A stretch of 16,389 bases of DNA from an uncultured Flavobacteriales bacterium (GTDB lineage Bacteria > Bacteroidota > Bacteroidia > Palsa-965). The notes under the pieces were generated by a model. It made no database searches and was not told the origin of the DNA. It saw only the letters and a list, made by a program, of their open reading frames with translations. The translations under genes and the position numbers were made by a program. The stretch is taken from the NCBI GenBank assembly GCA_937974275.1, contig CALJIF010000140.1, positions 1-16,389 on the forward strand, given 5' to 3'. Shown piece by piece: positions 15,400-16,389 of the stretch. How positions within the stretch are numbered: the stretch's first letter is position 1; every line of letters begins with the position of its first letter.

Positions 15400-16327
15400 T
15401 CGGAGAAACTTTTTACGAATACTCGGTGCCGGCAGTTTGTGGTTGAGTACTTCGAATGCAATGAAAGCCTTCGGTAGTACCGTTAAAAAAGATCGTTTAG
15501 TTATTCTTCATACGAACGATGTGCACAGTCATCTGGAGCCTTTTCCCTCTAACGATCCGAAATTTCCGGGACTTGGCGGCGTAGAACAACGTGCAGCATT
15601 GATTCGAAAAATTCGAAGCGAAGATGATCATGTGTTGCTGCTGGATGCAGGAGATATATTTCAAGGCACACCCTATTTCAATTTGTACCAGGGCGAAGTT
15701 GAAATGAAACTCATGTCGCAAATGGGTTATGATGTGACAGCAATCGGCAATCACGATTTTGATGCGGGAATGGAAAATCTGGCGAAGCAATTGCAACACG
15801 CCACCTTCCCGATGGTCTGTGCGAATTACGACTTTACCGGAACTCCGCTGGAAGGAAAAATTCAGCCATACATCATCACACACAAAGCAGGCATGAAGAT
15901 TGGCATTTTCGGATTGGGCATCGAACTGGAAGGACTGGTCGATCGACGCTTGTATGGAAAGACGGTGTATAAAGATCCGTTGCTCACGGCTTCGCAAATG
16001 GTGATTGAACTACGCGACAAGAAAAAATGTGACCTCGTAATCTGTCTTTCACACTTGGGTTACAAGTACGAATCGGATAAAGTAAGTGATGTGGTGCTGG
16101 CGAAAAAATCAAGAGGTATTGACATCATCATCGGCGGACATACACACACACTTTTGGAGAAACCTTTTAAGTATAAAAATCGCGACGGAAAAGATGTCGT
16201 AGTTGCACAAGTTGGTTGGGCAGGAATTCATCTCGGAAAAATTGTTGTTGAAACCGATCACCGATCAAAAGAAACTAAAATTTCTTCTACCTCTATACCA
16301 ATAAAATCTGACGTACGCAAGGCATAA
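15389..16327 (+). CDS. 5'-nucleotidase metallophosphatase domain protein with Tat signal
   Basis: A 312-residue protein. I start at ATG 15389; an in-frame TTG at 15383 would only add two residues. The N-terminus TNRRNFLRILGAG is a twin-arginine motif, so export is probably through Tat. The calcineurin-like dinuclear-metal domain is complete: HTNDVHSH (Asp44, His46), DAGDIFQG (Asp89), GNHDFD (Asn121, His122), CLSHLG (His222) and GGHTHT (His251, His253). It ends soon after the domain (VAQVGWAGIHLGKIVVE) with no substrate-binding C-domain; that domain is the preceding gene, overlapped by 11 bases. It is predicted to remove the 5'-phosphate from nucleotides or related compounds outside the cytoplasm, for phosphate and nucleoside scavenging. 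Family is certain, exact substrate not. Confidence 0.94.
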   Translation: MKTNRRNFLRILGAGSLWLSTSNAMKAFGSTVKKDRLVILHTNDVHSHLEPFPSNDPKFPGLGGVEQRAALIRKIRSEDDHVLLLDAGDIFQGTPYFNLYQGEVEMKLMSQMGYDVTAIGNHDFDAGMENLAKQLQHATFPMVCANYDFTGTPLEGKIQPYIITHKAGMKIGIFGLGIELEGLVDRRLYGKTVYKDPLLTASQMVIELRDKKKCDLVICLSHLGYKYESDKVSDVVLAKKSRGIDIIIGGHTHTLLEKPFKYKNRDGKDVVVAQVGWAGIHLGKIVVETDHRSKETKISSTSIPIKSDVRKA

Positions 16328-16333
16328 AATTTC

Positions 16334-16385
16334 GTCGAATAATATTTGCTTTTTTCATAAATGTGTTTTGAGAAAATATTTCGAC
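16334..16385. repeat. Imperfect AT-rich dyad after the nucleotidase genes
   Basis: GTCGAATAATATTT (16334-16347) pairs with AAATATTTCGAC (16374-16385) except for two extra bases in the first arm; the loop is 26 bases. No T-run follows the second arm, so it may be a weak terminator, or an operator of a gene beyond the window. The rest of the 62-base tail shows nothing else. Confidence 0.3.
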
Positions 16386-16389
16386 CCTC

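Overview
The window reads as chromosomal DNA of a member of the Bacteroidota, probably an environmental Chitinophagales/Sphingobacteriales-like lineage. The evidence is a C-terminal type IX secretion sorting domain on a very large secreted protein, a FISUMP-domain protein, a TPR/transmembrane/SpoIIE-phosphatase of the Bacteroidota type, a possible TTG-N20-TAnnTTTG-like promoter, and the near absence of Shine-Dalgarno sequences before starts. I see no tRNA, rRNA, CRISPR array, insertion sequence or phage gene, and no gene-free stretch over 300 bases.

Layout. 1-1995 (minus) is the N-terminal 665 codons of a membrane sensor phosphatase that runs off the left edge. It diverges from a secreted FISUMP protein (2098-2766, plus). 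9462-2781 (minus) is a tightly packed run: a small secreted protein of unknown role, a zinc N-acetylmuramoyl-L-alanine amidase, a 990-residue GH18/CUB/lectin-like/T9SS protein, a leucine-rich-repeat protein, and the pseudouridine synthase RluD. The first four all carry export signals and are joined by overlaps or a 1-base gap, so they look like one exported cell-wall or glycan-degrading module. arfB (9507-9914, plus) diverges from this run.

miaA and a PRiA4/ORF3-like acidic protein form a minus-strand pair (11516-9964). They diverge from a plus-strand trio coupled by ATGA and TAATG overlaps: ribD, an EamA-family permease and a YigZ/IMPACT protein (11616-14130). A YbgC-like thioesterase converges on the trio with a 7-base overlap and is driven from a short divergent region holding a perfect 16-bp palindrome. 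The right end (14623-16327, plus) is a two-gene split 5'-nucleotidase: the C-terminal domain as a predicted lipoprotein, then the metallophosphatase domain with a twin-arginine signal.

Most of the window is ordinary housekeeping and cell-envelope content. The items most worth a second look are the exported amidase/GH18/LRR operon, the split nucleotidase with differing export signals, the palindrome inside the thioesterase promoter spacer, and the ribD-permease coupling. I did not find a clearly new defence or mobile system.
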